Source: Ipomoea triloba (Eukaryota; Streptophyta; Magnoliopsida; Solanales; Convolvulaceae). From it: 64,000 nucleotides of DNA. The notes beneath the pieces are model-generated. The model was not told the origin of the DNA. It searched no databases and saw nothing but the letters and a program-made list of their open reading frames with translations. This document shows, one piece after another, positions 33,257 through 44,598 of this stretch; positions within the stretch are counted from its first letter, which is position 1; each line of letters starts with the position of its first letter. The stretch covers positions 18,568,542-18,632,541 of the forward strand of contig NC_044916.1 in the NCBI RefSeq assembly GCF_003576645.1. Direction: 5' to 3'. The translations under genes and the position numbers were made by a program.

Positions 33257-33770
33257 AGGATTATGTTTTTAAAACACTTGCTTAATTACACACTTGTTTA
33301 TTTATTTTTTAGAAAGAGAAATTATATCGAAAAATTTTTCTTCCGGTATCCAACTCATGAAAGTAAGTTATTCTTTGTTTTTTTTTTAAAAAAAAATATT
33401 TTTTTAGCATTCTTCACATATCTAATACCGAGTTATTCTTTGAACAGATCTTTCTTTGATTTGAAGTTTTGAACCACTTGTCTTGGAAGAAATCAAGGAC
33501 GACTACTGTTGTTGACTTGTAATTTAAGTGGAGTTGTGAACTTATTTTGATTTTGGAATGCTTTAAGCCTTTAAACATTGAAGTTTGTACTTTTGAATGT
33601 TTTATGGTTTTTAGTATTTATATATGGATGGATAAAACAATATTTATTATTAATTGTATGATATGAAATAGATGAAATTCGAGCCTAATTTCGAGCTCGA
33701 GATTGAACATTCGAGCTACTCGAGCAGTACATTTCTTAACGAGCTCGAGCTAACCCATGCTCGCGTTCAG
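33219..33770 (+). other. hAT 3' untranslated and subterminal region
   Basis: Holds a (GAT)n microsatellite (33221-33257), AT-rich sequence with a possible small terminal exon around 33310-33362, and from 33680 a cluster of GAGCTCG, CTCGAG and GAGC motifs leading into the terminal inverted repeat. No convincing gene is present apart from the transposase tail. Confidence 0.6.
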
Positions 33771-33791
33771 CTCGGCTCGTTTGCACCCCTA

Positions 33792-33799
33792 CCTGGGAA
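33792..33799. repeat. Right 8-base target duplication of the hAT element
   Basis: CCTGGGAA, partner of CTTGAGAA at 17309-17316, with two transition differences. Confidence 0.65.
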
Positions 33800-34023
33800 T
33801 TGACCTTGGACGGAGGATTGACCTGGGGAGTGGACGGGGGAGTTGACAACAATGGGTGGAGATGGCCGATTCAGCTTGAGCGCAGTAGTTCCTCTCTCAG
33901 ACTATCGAATTGGGTGGAGAGCTCTGGTACAAAGTATCAATCTTACTATTGAGCTCGATTACCGTAGCTTCCAACTTCCTAATCCTTTCATCCATGGTGG
34001 GCTTAGAGGGCTCTGATACCACT
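33800..34023 (-). pseudogene. Start of gag of a small LTR element, with primer binding site
   Basis: The minus strand reads TGGTATCAGAGCCC (34021-34008), an initiator tRNA-Met primer site. The ATG at 33995 begins MDERIRKLEATVIELNSKID, a coiled-coil-like Gag N-terminus typical of many plant LTR elements. A TAG stops it at 33897. The remainder runs into the hAT insertion at 33799 and continues at 17308. Confidence 0.6.
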
Positions 34024-34255
34024 TGCAGTAAACTTAGGATTGAAATCAGAGAACTAAGAGAGAAATAGAGGTTTGTGGTTGAGAAGAAAAAGAGAAGAGA
34101 GAAGATAAGAAGAAACTTGATGTTATTACTCAACATAAAATTCATCCCTTCCACCATCAAACGGCACCGTTTTACATATGCCTTTCTTTCCTTTTATTTT
34201 TCCCCATTTCCACTTATCTTCCATATTAATCATCCAGCCCTCTAAGACCGTTACA
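34024..34255 (-). repeat. Short LTR (about 232 bases) of the small element
   Basis: Minus strand TGTAACGGTC (34255) to TTTACTGCA (34024), adjacent to the primer binding site. The outer edge is inferred from TG...CA only, because no second LTR is visible in the window. Confidence 0.55.
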
Positions 34256-34912
34256 ATGGGCTAGAGAACATGAGATGAATCCAATGATGTCAATGCAATC
34301 AGTAGTCTAAGATTATTGATCTAGTGCAGTTACATGCATCGCCGCCGCCTAATGTTTTTTCCGCCGGCTTACGATTGGCGTTCGGAGAACAATAGACTCA
34401 GCAATTTCAACAACAAAGCTCGATATCTCCTCAATCTTCTCTGTTGTTTTTGGTATTAGCTGAGGATTTGAGCACACATCAAACACGAGCGTGACAGAAT
34501 ATTTAACATTATTTTCAAAATGCAGTTTAGAACTTGGACAGTAATAAATTACTTTTTCTTTTAGATTCTCTGAGCCCTTCTAATTTCATATCTTTAGATT
34601 TTTTTATTTTTTTTGAAAATACCTATCTTTAGAATTTTCATTCTTTGAACCAAACAAGTTCTTTTTCATTTGGTAAAATTCATAATAATATCCAATCACA
34701 ATAAAACACAAGATTAAAGTCTGATTTGACAGTTGCAATGCCAAAACCAGCCCCAGTCCTGCCTGACTCATCCAGTAAAAATACGACTCTGAAACCAACC
34801 AAAACATACTAACCCGCCTCTACATTAGATGAACCACAAAACAAAACCCCAAACAGAGAACCAAAGCAGGCTAGGCTCTACACCTCCTATTTCACCCCCT
34901 CGGCACTCATTT
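34256..34912. other. Region between the small LTR and the HDT stop codon
   Basis: No gene seen. Bases 34560-34912 are AT-rich and probably include the 3' untranslated region of the HDT gene on the minus strand. GC-rich 'gccgccgcc..ccgccggc' occurs at 34338-34372. Confidence 0.5.
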
Positions 34913-37900
34913 TTACTTTCCAGCACCATGCTTAGCTTTTGAGTGAGAATCCAGAGCACTTTCAGAACCAAAACTCCTGCAGGCACAACAATATCACCCC
35001 TCTCATTGAATCATAACTCCTCCAAGAATTAGTCAGTCATTTTATAGATCAAAGGAGACTTGTACCTATTGCATGGTTTGCAGAGGTGAGAACCTCCCGA
35101 TTTTGGAGTCTGCTGCTTTGCCGCCTTGTTATTAGGAGTCTTCCCAGCAGCTTTCTTTGAAGGATGTGGTGTAGCTACATGTTCACTGCCCTTCTTTCCA
35201 TCTGGACCCAACAAAACATAGCAATCATCAATCTAAACATTAAATGAATTACACAACACATTCAGATCAAGCACAGGTTATACTTTCAGAATTCCAAAAT
35301 AGAAAATAGAAAATACCATCAGACAAGTAGAATGTTAGTCAGTTTGTGCACAATATGATGAACATCAAGGAGAAGAAACTAACCAGTTTTCTGAGGAGTA
35401 GCCATTTTCACCTTTTTCTCAGGTACAGGTGTCTTTTTGGATGATTCTGGAGGCCTCTTCTTGCCAGATTCAACCTTGAACCAGATAGAAGTGTAACCAA
35501 ATATTGTCAGCCAATGAAAAGATGAGTAGATAAAAATGCGGATGACATATCTGTTCCCTACCTTCTTTGGAGTCTCCTCACTCTCATCCTCAGAATCTTC
35601 ATCCTCAGAGTCACTCCCATCCTAATCACATTGAATTGAAGCATTTAATTAGCACAGCATTGTGAAAAGAACAGAACATTTAATATCCATAAATTCTATA
35701 AGCACAATATAAACTTGATTTTAAAATTCTCATAAATGAATTCTACCTCCCTTCAAATACCAAATTAAAATAGTACAATATCAAGTATTGCAAACTGAAA
35801 TCACAGTCTCCCATAAATGCAAGTGAGATTTGAATCCAATCCACTGCTAACGCACTATTAACAATGATAAAACCCTTACAAAGCTATCCAATTTGCTGGC
35901 AGAGTTGAACATGAGGGTGCAAAAACAAATAGTACATGAAATTTTTCAACTAAAGCTAATATTATGAAAGCTAAACTTTACCTGCCATTCAAAAGCCTAC
36001 TTTAATACCCAACACAGAATTGAAAACAGACATGCAAAGATAGTGCATTCAGAGAGTTCTTAAAATAGAACTTGTGGTCAACCAATAGTAACTAAGAATG
36101 CAATTAATAGTATATAGTAAATAGAAAACATTTACCTCCCCAGTCTCAGAATCCTCGTCATCATCCATATCCTCATCTTCATCACTGCTTTCATCTTCAT
36201 CCTCATCTTTAGCACCTTTCTTTGGCTCTGCAATTTTCACCTTCTGCTTACCTGAAGCAGAATCCTTGGTAGCATTTGCCTTATCAGCCACAGCAGGTTT
36301 CTCTGGTTTTGCCTTGGTATCAGGTTTCCCTAAAATTCAAAACACCATAGAATCTAATCTAAATTAGATAATAGAAGGTAAATATCCATAATAAATAATG
36401 CAGTAATTTAATCCGTTGCACCATTGCTTGTATGGAGAGGGATGTCCTCGTCAGAATCTGTTCACAATAAAAAGCTGGAGGTCAGTGCCTCCATAAATTC
36501 TAGTCCAAAAGCAACATGAAAAATGTAGGATACCAAACTCACCAAATTCATCATCTTCCTCATCAGTGAGCACAAAAGAAAACATAGTCAAGGATATAAC
36601 AAGACAGACAACTTTTAAATGATACCAAAGAACTTAAAACAGAAAGGAAAAACAATAAAAAAGAGAGATATATACAAAGGATATTCATCAATTGGATTTG
36701 AAGCCAGGTATCCATAAAAGAAGACACTGCCATTTTTCCAGTTGTGTGATATTTCAAAGTCTCTATCAAAAACCAAGTCAAATTGTTGCTGGGGCAGCTT
36801 CTCCGTGTTCAGTGTAGCAAGAACAAGTTTCTTCTCATCAACAGTCACATACAAGCAAATAGATTCACCACCTTTATCTTTCTTTGCCTCACCAAGATTA
36901 GCCTGCAGAGAATTAGCAATGAATACTTTTCTATGAGAAAAGTCAATAAAACTACTATTTTTTAGTGTCATAACTAGTATACCTGTGAAAGATGCAAGAC
37001 CATGCCCTCTCCAGGTTCCACTGATAGAGGCTCTCCATTTTTTACCTCAACACCTAGAGAAAGAAGATGTTACTGTGAAGTGGCATGAATGTAAGCACTA
37101 GTTACAGTTGAAAAAGCACACTTTATCAAAGAACATGAAGGCAAACGAAGAAAGATATTATCATGGAATCCTAGACCAGTTAATTGATAAACCCTCTAAG
37201 CACAGATGTTGATATGATTATATTCAAGTTGATATATGCATGTCAAATAACTTCAGATATGCAGGAACCTTAAAAATAACAGTCTTGAGAAGAGGACTTT
37301 ATAGACTAAAACCAATAAATGCAAAATTCAAAATAAAAATAACTAAATGAGTCATAGAAAGTTTCAACCAATATAGTTTACAATTGCTATAAAACTGCAA
37401 GTGTTTAAATTTCTGGGTAACTGATGTTACATATAAGTGTAACATGCCAAATAGAATAAACTAATGCAATCATAGCAATGTGTTACATATATAGATGAAA
37501 CATATTAGTGTAACATGCCAAATAGAATAAACTAATTCAATCATACCAATTAGTCTAAGTGTCTTGTAGCAATCTCTTAATGCCTAATTAGTCTGAGTGT
37601 CTTGTAGCAGTGTAAGGATTTTTACCTTAATTACATGGATTCAAGTTTGACTCAATGATCTTACACATGAAGGCACAAAGGGGAGTCAGAAGGGTTACAA
37701 AATTTCAAAGAGGCATTAAGTACAATGCGAAACACTTGTCCATAAGCATCACAGATACAGTGAACCTCAAACCAAGCTGCAGTTCAGACTAAAAACTAGC
37801 AAACAGTATTTTAATTCTAACAATCTAAGATGACCCGTGCACACGTATGCAAAAAACGTACATACACGCACCGATACAACGAAGTGCGCAATACATTCAT

Positions 37901-38242
37901 ATACACATACAGAAAAAACGAATACATACACAATACTACATGTGTGCGCGCGAGGGCGCAGCATAAAAATGAAATGCAAACATGCTCAAAATGAAAACGA
38001 AATGAAAACGAGCAAAGGCAAAAACAGAGAGAATTTCAAATAGAAATGAAGGTAAACTCAAACGTGAACACATACGAATATGCTACAGAATAGCAAAAAA
38101 CATTCAACAAAATATAGAGAAAAATCAACAAAAATTATATCAAAAAACGCTAACGAAGAGACTCTCGCCGGCAAGATCCGAGTCTAGAAACATAAATGAA
38201 ATGAAACAAGGGAAGAGGAGGAGCGTTACCCCAGAACTCCAT
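34913..38242 (-). CDS. HDT: HD2-type (plant-specific) histone deacetylase, spliced
   Basis: The coding exons join to 906 bases (301 residues): 38230-38242, 36983-37053, 36685-36902, 36543-36565, 36422-36457, 36136-36329, 35562-35621, 35384-35474, 35066-35201 and 34913-34976. All junctions keep frame. The N-terminus is the invariant MEFWG. His25 (GMVLHLSQ) and the Asp of QFDLVFD (residue 70) match the His and Asp reported as essential in maize HD2. An acidic Asp/Glu/Ser domain fills about 102-195, followed by a Lys-rich part. A C-terminal zinc finger C-x2-C-x12-H-x4-H ends the protein. HD2 proteins are nuclear or nucleolar and repress transcription through histone deacetylation. Intron 3 ends in AC and looks U12-type. 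The family paralogue (HDT1 to HDT4) cannot be decided. Confidence 0.93.
36566..36684 (-). other. Putative U12-type AT-AC intron in the HDT gene
   Basis: The minus-strand intron starts ATATCCTTTG, an exact match to the U12 AT-AC donor consensus. It carries TCCTTGAC, an exact core branch-site match, 22 bases before its end, and finishes ...GTGCTCAC. No AG acceptor in this stretch preserves the frame. With these borders, exon 3 leaves two bases that join exon 4 in frame to give the acidic run DDDEEDDEF. Length is 119 bases. Confidence 0.8.
37054..38229 (-). other. Large first intron of the HDT gene
   Basis: 1176-base AT-rich intron after only 13 coding bases, GTAACG to TCTCTAG. It includes two near copies of 'gtgtaacatgccaaatagaataaactaa' (37437 and 37507) and of 'gtctgagtgtcttgtagca' (37553 and 37592). 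No gene is seen. A long first intron this close to the start codon may carry enhancing signals, but that is inference. Confidence 0.75.
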
Positions 38243-38352
38243 TGCAGAAGCGGAAGTGTGTAGCAGAGAAGTAGGGTTTTACGTAGAAAGAGTGGGAGCA
38301 GACAGCGAGTAGAGGAAGTATCTTAGGGTTTAATGAAGGACAGAAACGTGAG

Positions 38353-38358
38353 TATATA
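38353..38358 (-). promoter_or_regulatory. TATA box of the HDT gene
   Basis: Minus strand CTTATATACT, about 111 bases before the ATG at 38242. This leaves room for a leader of roughly 80 bases. It is the only good TATA match close upstream. Confidence 0.55.
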
Positions 38359-38359
38359 A

Positions 38360-39040
38360 GAGGCAAAAATGCGGGGCTTAGATAGAGTATTTCGCACACG
38401 GTATAGGAGCACTGATTTGAATTGGGCTTTCCACGAATGCTTCCCATCTCGGAAAAAGGATCCAACGGGCTGAACCCACTTTTCTCTGTCCCTCTCAAAT
38501 TGTACGGATTAATACTTTGTTTCATGACTTTCATCCTTTTCTTTCTTTTGGTCACGCCACCAGATATATCATCACTAGGTCTTAATTGTAAGAGGCATCT
38601 TTATGTTTATATTATATTTAGATTAATTTTTATTCATATTAGACCGATCTAATTAAAAAAAGATAAAGTGCTAATCAGATTAATTTTTCATACAAGAGAG
38701 GTTCGAACTCCTAATTTCTGTTTTCTTTTCTTTTTTTTTTTAATGTTTCATGATTTCATCCCTTTTAAAATTTAAAAAAAATAAATAAATAAAAACTTTC
38801 CTTATTGCACCTTCTTTTTAATTCTACTACCTTCGAGTGTATATGTGTGTGAATATAATCCTATGCTAAAAACATAAAATACTCTTTTCTTGGCCAAATG
38901 CAATTTCTAAATCAAGAGATAAATATAAATATCTAAAGTTCAAATCTGACAAATTACGTAGCACCATTAATATTTTAATTGAGAATGAATTTAGAATTCA
39001 AAAATAACATTTACATAAGATTTTGAAAACTTACTATAAC
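38360..39040. other. Upstream region of HDT and AT-rich spacer
   Basis: No gene seen. Bases 38360-38560 are the likely promoter. Bases 38640-38780 hold AT-rich sequence with GGTTCGAACTCC (about 38700), similar to a Pol III B box. Confidence 0.5.
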
Positions 39041-39403
39041 ATCTACATCTACAATCTACCTATCTATCTACATCTACCTCTACAATCTTAATAAAAACCA
39101 ATAACGTTAGGGCTTAAACGAATGGTTCATATTATTTTGATTTTAGTAATGTTTTATAATTTTTCTTCTTTATCCGCTATTATATTATTTTCTTCCCTAA
39201 ATAATCCAACATTCCGTTAGTATAAACTTAGTAACGGAATATTCCGTTAACTTTTAACTTACCCATTAATTTCTATAGAAAGGTCTTAGGTTCGAATCCC
39301 ATCCCAATCAGAATTGGCATAATTGTTAAACATATACTACGAGAATATGTTAGAGTATATTATTGAAAAATGAGTACACCACTCTATTATTCTTATTAAA
39401 TGA
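39041..39403 (+). mobile_element. Helitron-like 5' end fragment
   Basis: Begins with TCTACA repeats and 'tcttaataaaaaccaataacgttaggg', similar to the plus-strand Helitron start at 57386. Contains 'ttaacggaatattccgttaac' and a B-box-like GGTTCGAATCC (39289-39299). It is interrupted by the minus-strand Helitron end at 39404. Confidence 0.45.
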
Positions 39404-41610
39404 CTAGTTTTACACGCGCATTGCGCGAAAATATATCAATACAAGATTATATAGGAGAAGTTTATACATAGGTAATTGAATGTCGAATTTGTTTATTTAT
39501 ATATGTAACTCAAAGTATATGAATCTAAGATAATATAGGAAATTCATTATAATTGTCTAAAAACATAATAAGTGTGAATGAAGGTTATACCCTTCATTTA
39601 TGTCCGTTTTTTCCGTTAAGTTTTTTTTGTACATTATGCTATAAAAGTTGTACTTTACAATATATTAGACAAACATATCCCTACCGTTATAACTTCTGTT
39701 ATCTTTTCCACTATTGTTACCATGCACATGCATCCACTATATATTTTCTTATTTTCTTCAATAATAATAATATATACATATTATATATTGGAGTTATATG
39801 TTAGTTATTTTCTAAAATATAAATATAAATTTATAAAAATATTTTACATTATTATTATTATTTAAAATAATTTAAATATCAAAAATGTAAATAAATTTAA
39901 AATTTTAATATAAAATATTAATATTGGCCACCTATTTTTTGCGCATCGCGCATAAGAAAAACTAGTCAATAAAATAAATGTTTGCAACTTTGTAAAATCG
40001 ATAGTCTAAATACTTGGTCTAAAAATGATAGTCTAAATAAATACTACTTTTGGTTTGAATTTTTCTAAGTATTTTTAATTCTCTTTTGAGTAACATTGTC
40101 ATTGTCTTCATCTTTACTATTTGTCCTCTTCCTTTTTGTTGGTAGTGTGTTATTTGCAATAGGGTTACTGTTGGTAGCATAGATGGACTTTCCTTTAGGT
40201 GTTCTGCTCGGGGTTCATTAGGTTCAACCACCATTATTGTTGAATGAGTTATTGTGCATAAAGAAATCCCTAGTTTAAGGAAAAAGATTAAATAAATTAG
40301 TAAAAATTTTAAAATTTTGAATATGATGTATTCCAAAGATATTAAAAGGTAGTTTCTCGCTTCAATTTGTTGGGTAATGGGTTATTTGAGTATTTTCATT
40401 GTCAACAAATTCCCTTAAGTAGTTAATATGATTGGCTTCAAACTATTTTTTTTTCATGGTACTAATAAAATACTTGGTAAATAAATATATAACATTATTT
40501 TGTATTATAACTTTGATATTTAATTACAAGATAGTCTAAACAGAACATAATAGACAATGTAATGAATATCGATCAATTGATGAATTTGAATGTACAGAAT
40601 CTTTGCATAGAGAAAATAAAGACAATATAGCTAATGAAATTATTTTTCTTATTTAATTTATTGATAATGAATATTTTTTTTAAATAAAGGCATTGTAGAC
40701 ACATATTCTAAATTAAAGAAATGCACATTTATCATTTTTTTGTTGTAACTACTAATTTATTTAATTCAATAAGAGCAAAATAGAGTGATATCGTTTCAAT
40801 TTGTTGGGTTATTTGAGTATTCTCTTTGTCAACCAATCCCCAAGTAGTTAATATAATTAGCTTCAAATTATTTTTGTAAATTTTTTTTCATGGTATTAAT
40901 AAAATACTTGGTAAATAAATATATAACATTATTTTGTATTATTACTTTGATATTTAATTATAAGATATTGTAAAAATAAGATAATGGACAATGTAATGAA
41001 TATCAATTGATAAATTTGAATGTAAAGAATCTTTGCATAGGAGAAAATAAAGACAATATAACTAATGAAATTATTTCTCTTATTTAATTTAATTTTTTGA
41101 TAATGAATAATTTTTTCAAATAACGGTATTGTAGACACATTAAATTAAAGAAATACATATGTATCATTTTTTGTTGTAGCTAATAATTTATTTAATTTAA
41201 TAAAAGTAAAATAGAGTGGGGAACTTAATTATGCCAAATTTGATTGGGATGAGGTTCGAACCTAAGATCTTTCTTGTAGAAATTAATGGGTAAGTTAAAA
41301 GTTAACGGGATATTAACGGAGAAGAAAATATTACTTAATTATGCCAAATTTGATTGAGATGGGGTTCGAACCTAAGATCTTTCTTATAGAAATTAATGGG
41401 TAGGTTAAAAGTTAACGAAATTTTAACGGAGAAGAGAATATTTAACGGAAAACTTAACGGATAATCATATAATTAAGGATAAATTAGGAAATCTCAAGGA
41501 AAAATATAAATCTAAACAATCTGAACCATCCATTTGATTAAATCATTTGACCGCCATTTTTTCTACCCATTTTAGGCCTAACTTTCTTTGACTCTTATTA
41601 GTATAGTAGA
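39404..41610 (-). mobile_element. Non-autonomous Helitron, minus strand
   Basis: On the minus strand it starts A|TCTACTATACTAATAAG (41610) and ends with the hairpin CGCGCAATGCGCG (39427-39415), 7 bases before CTAG|T (39404). These are the TC...hairpin-CTRR signals of Helitrons, with A and T flanks. No helicase is encoded. It contains a second, plus-strand Helitron at 39556-39965 and internal repeats of about 440 bases (40361-40790 and 40795-41210). Confidence 0.72.
39556..39965 (+). mobile_element. 410-base Helitron nested in the larger Helitron
   Basis: Starts TCTAAAAACATAATAAG and ends with the hairpin TGCGCATCGCGCA (39940-39952), then AAGAAAAACTAG|T. Removing it restores 'attataattg|tcaataaaataaatg', which matches the uninterrupted related copy near 43962-43990 read in reverse ('attataattgtcactaaaataaatg'). 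Confidence 0.7.
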
Positions 41611-41612
41611 TA

Positions 41613-41655
<43 letters not shown>

Positions 41656-43062
41656 TATATATATATATTAGATGGAATAAGTTATTGTGTATAAAGAAAT
41701 CCCTAGTTTAAGAAAAAAGATTAAATAAATTAATAAAGAAATCCCTAGTTTAAGAAAAAAGATTAAATAAATTAATAAAAATTTAAAATTTTTAAGAAAA
41801 AAGATTAAATAAATTAATAAAAATTTAAAATTTTAAAATATTATGTATTCCAAAATTAATAAAAATTTAAAATTTTAAAATATTATGTATTCCAAAGATA
41901 TTAAAAGGTAGTTTCTCGCTTCAATTTGCTGGGTAATGGGTTATTTGAGTAGTTTCATTGTCAACAAATCCCCCAAGTAGTTAATATGATTGGTTTTCAT
42001 TGTCAACAAATCCCCCAAGTAGTTAATATGATTGGTTTCAATTGTCAACAAATCCCCCAAGTAGTTAATATGATTGGTTTCAATTGTCAACAAATCCCCC
42101 AAGTAGTTAATATGATTGGTTTCAAACTTCAACAAATCCCCCAAGTAGTTAATATGATTGGTTTCAAACTATTCCAAATCCCCCAAGTAGTTAATATGAT
42201 TGGTTTCAAACTATTCTTTTTTATTTTTTCATGGTATTAAAGAAATACATATGTATCATTTTTTGGTGTAAATACTAATTTATTTAATTTAATAAGAATA
42301 AAATAGAGTGATTCCGCTTCAATTTGTTGAGTTATTATTTGAGTACTATCTTTGTCAACCAATCCCCAAGTAGTTAATATAATTAGCTTCAAATTATATT
42401 TTTTTAAAAAAATTTCATGGTATTAATAAAATACTTGGTAAATAAATATATAACATTATTTTGTATTATAACTTTGATATTTAATTACAAGATATTGTAA
42501 AAATAAGATAATGGACAATGTAATGAATGTCAATTGATAAATTTGAATGTAAAGAATCTTTGCATGAGAGAATATAAATACAATATAACTAATGAAATTA
42601 TTTCTCTTATTTAATTTAATTTTTTTTATAATGAATAAATTTTTTCAAATAAAGCCATTATAGACACATAATTCTAAATTAAAGAAATACATATGTATCA
42701 TTTTTTGTTGTAGCTACTAATTTATTTAATTTAATAAGAGTAAATAGAGTGAAAAATTAATTATGTCAAATTTGATTGAGATGAGGTTCGAACCTAAGAC
42801 CTTTCTTATAGGAATTAATGGGTAAGTTAAAAGTTAACGGAATATTAACGGAGAAGAGAATATTTAACGGAAAACTTAACGGATAATCATAAAAATAAGG
42901 TTAAATTAGGTAATCTCTATTAATAATATTAATCTGAATTATCTTAACCATCTATTTGATTAAATAATTCATCTGAACCATCCATTTGATTAAATAATTT
43001 GACCGCCATTTTTTCTACCCATTTTAGGCCTAACTCTCTTTGACTCTTATTAGTATAGTAGA
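41611..43062 (-). mobile_element. Second Helitron copy (5' part), same orientation
   Basis: After a (TA)n tract (41613-41655) bases 41670-43062 repeat 40240-41610, ending with the same 5' terminus TCTACTATACTAATAAG at 43062. The 3' hairpin end is missing. It includes short tandem duplications of 'aaatccctagtttaagaaaaaag' (41690-41880) and a 42-base minisatellite (41950-42215). Confidence 0.65.
41950..42215. repeat. 42-base minisatellite, about six units
   Basis: Unit 'caacaaatcccccaagtagttaatatgattggtttcaa' with small changes, open in frame on both strands because 42 is divisible by 3. The apparent coding frames are a by-product. Confidence 0.85.
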
Positions 43063-43064
43063 TA

Positions 43065-43117
<53 letters not shown>

Positions 43118-44181
43118 TAACTACAACAAAAAAATAATACATATGTATTTTTTTAATTTAAAATTCGAGGTTTACAATGCCTTTATTAAAAAATAAAAGT
43201 ATTCATTATCAAAAATTAAAAAAGAAATATAATTTCATTAGTTATATTGATTTTATTTTCTATAGTAAAAATTATTCATTATCAAAAAATTAAAAAAGAG
43301 ATATAATTTCATTAGTCACTCTATTACTCTTATTAAATTAAATGAATTAGTAACTGCAATAAAAAAAATACATATGCATTTCTTTAATTTAGAATTCGAT
43401 GTTTACAATGTCTTTATTAAAAAAAAAAGTATTCATTATCAATTTTTTTTTTAAAAAAAAGAGATATAATTCCATTAGTTATATTGTCTTAATTTTCTAT
43501 AGTAAAAATTATTCATTATCAAAAAATAAAAAAGAGATATAATTTCATTAGTTATATTGTCTTTATTTTCTACAATAAAAATTATTCAATATCAAAAAAT
43601 TAAAAAAGAAATATAATTTCACTCGTTATATGGTCTTTATTTTCTACAATGAAAAGATTCCTTACATTCAAGGCTTCAAATCATTTTAACTACTTGGAGA
43701 GGATTTGTTGACTAAGAAGATATTCAAATAACCAAATAAATTATTGAAGCGGGAAACTACCCTGTAATATTTTTCGGACTACATCATAATTGTTCACTTT
43801 AAATGTAAATCGTTTTTGGACTACATCATAGTTGTTCACTTTAAAGGTAAGTCGTATTTCTTTATTAATATGATTTAAAATGTATAACTTTTTATTACCA
43901 AAAGTAGTATTTATTTATGCTATCATTTTTAAACTAAGAATTTAGACTATCGTTTTTACAAAATTACAAACATTTATTTTAGTGACAATTATAATCAACC
44001 TCACATATATTATCTTGCATTCATATACTTTGAATTACCAATTTAAATAAACAAATTTATCATTTAGTTACATATGCATGAACATCTCATATATAATCTT
44101 GTATTGATATACTTTGGAGTACTTATTTAAAAATAAACATTGGGCATTATTCTATTCGCGCAATGCGCGTGAAAAAACTAA
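43063..44181 (+). mobile_element. Helitron copy in opposite orientation (5' truncated)
   Basis: After a (TA)n tract (about 43068-43113) the sequence is related to the reverse complement of the Helitrons to the left, with three or four tandem copies of 'attcattatcaaaaattaaaaaagaaatataatttcattag'. It ends with the hairpin CGCGCAATGCGCG (44157-44169) and CTAA|T (44178-44181). It forms a large inverted repeat with 39404-43062. Confidence 0.62.
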
Positions 44182-44276
44182 TTATTTTAAAAATGCTAAT
44201 ATCGACAAATTGTACATTTTTTACAATTACTGTACTATAATTTTTTATTGGATAAAATTATTCTTGCATTATACAT

Positions 44277-44305
<29 letters not shown>

Positions 44306-44307
<2 letters not shown>

Positions 44308-44578
44308 GATTTCTATTCAAATGTGGTCGTGCCTTCCCGTGCGGCCGTGCAGTTTACACCACTCAATGTTAAGAAATGCACCACTCAATGTTACGAAATG
44401 CACCACTCAATGTTACGAAATGCACCACAATGAAAATGCATTTCTTAATATGAAATGCACCACTCAATGTTATTTGTGTGGTGCATTTCTTAATATTGAG
44501 TGGTGCATTTCTTAACATTGAGTGGTGTAAGCCGCACGACCGCACGGGAAGACGCGGCCACACCTGAACATGACCCTA
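44306..44578. mobile_element. Foldback MITE with CACCACTCAATGTTA repeats
   Basis: Both ends are inverted copies over about 100 bases ('gtggtcgtgccttcccgtgcgg' type), each with tandem 22-base units 'actcaatgttaagaaatgcacc'. Flanked by TA-rich sequence and a (CA)n tract at 44277-44300. No coding potential. Confidence 0.7.
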
Positions 44579-44598
44579 TATATATATATATATATATA

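Larger units (their letters stand above)
17317..33791 (+). mobile_element. Ac-type hAT DNA transposon containing nested retroelements
   Basis: The termini are inverted repeats: TAGGGGTGCAAATGAGCCGAG at 17317-17337, and its complement with one T/C change at 33771-33791. Both subterminal regions are rich in GAGCTCG, CTCGAG and GGCTCG motifs, the usual transposase-binding arrangement. Transposase exons lie at 18269-18625, 31406-32378 and 32459-33218. The large first intron (18626-31405) is swollen by a LINE, which is itself interrupted by a Tat retrotransposon. The coding part has a stop and a frameshift, so the copy is probably inactive. Confidence 0.85.

Noticed and set aside
36543..36558. GT-AG alternative for HDT intron 3 using the AG at about 36559
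   Set aside because: It puts exon 4 and all later exons out of frame and loses the acidic run.
36563..36781. Minus-strand frame running through HDT intron 3
   Set aside because: It is intron read-through with no family similarity.
37767..38043. Open frames in HDT intron 1
   Set aside because: Low-complexity CA/TA-rich intron sequence between confirmed exons.
41950..42215. CRISPR-like array
   Set aside because: Units are contiguous with no unique spacers, and the context is a plant Helitron.
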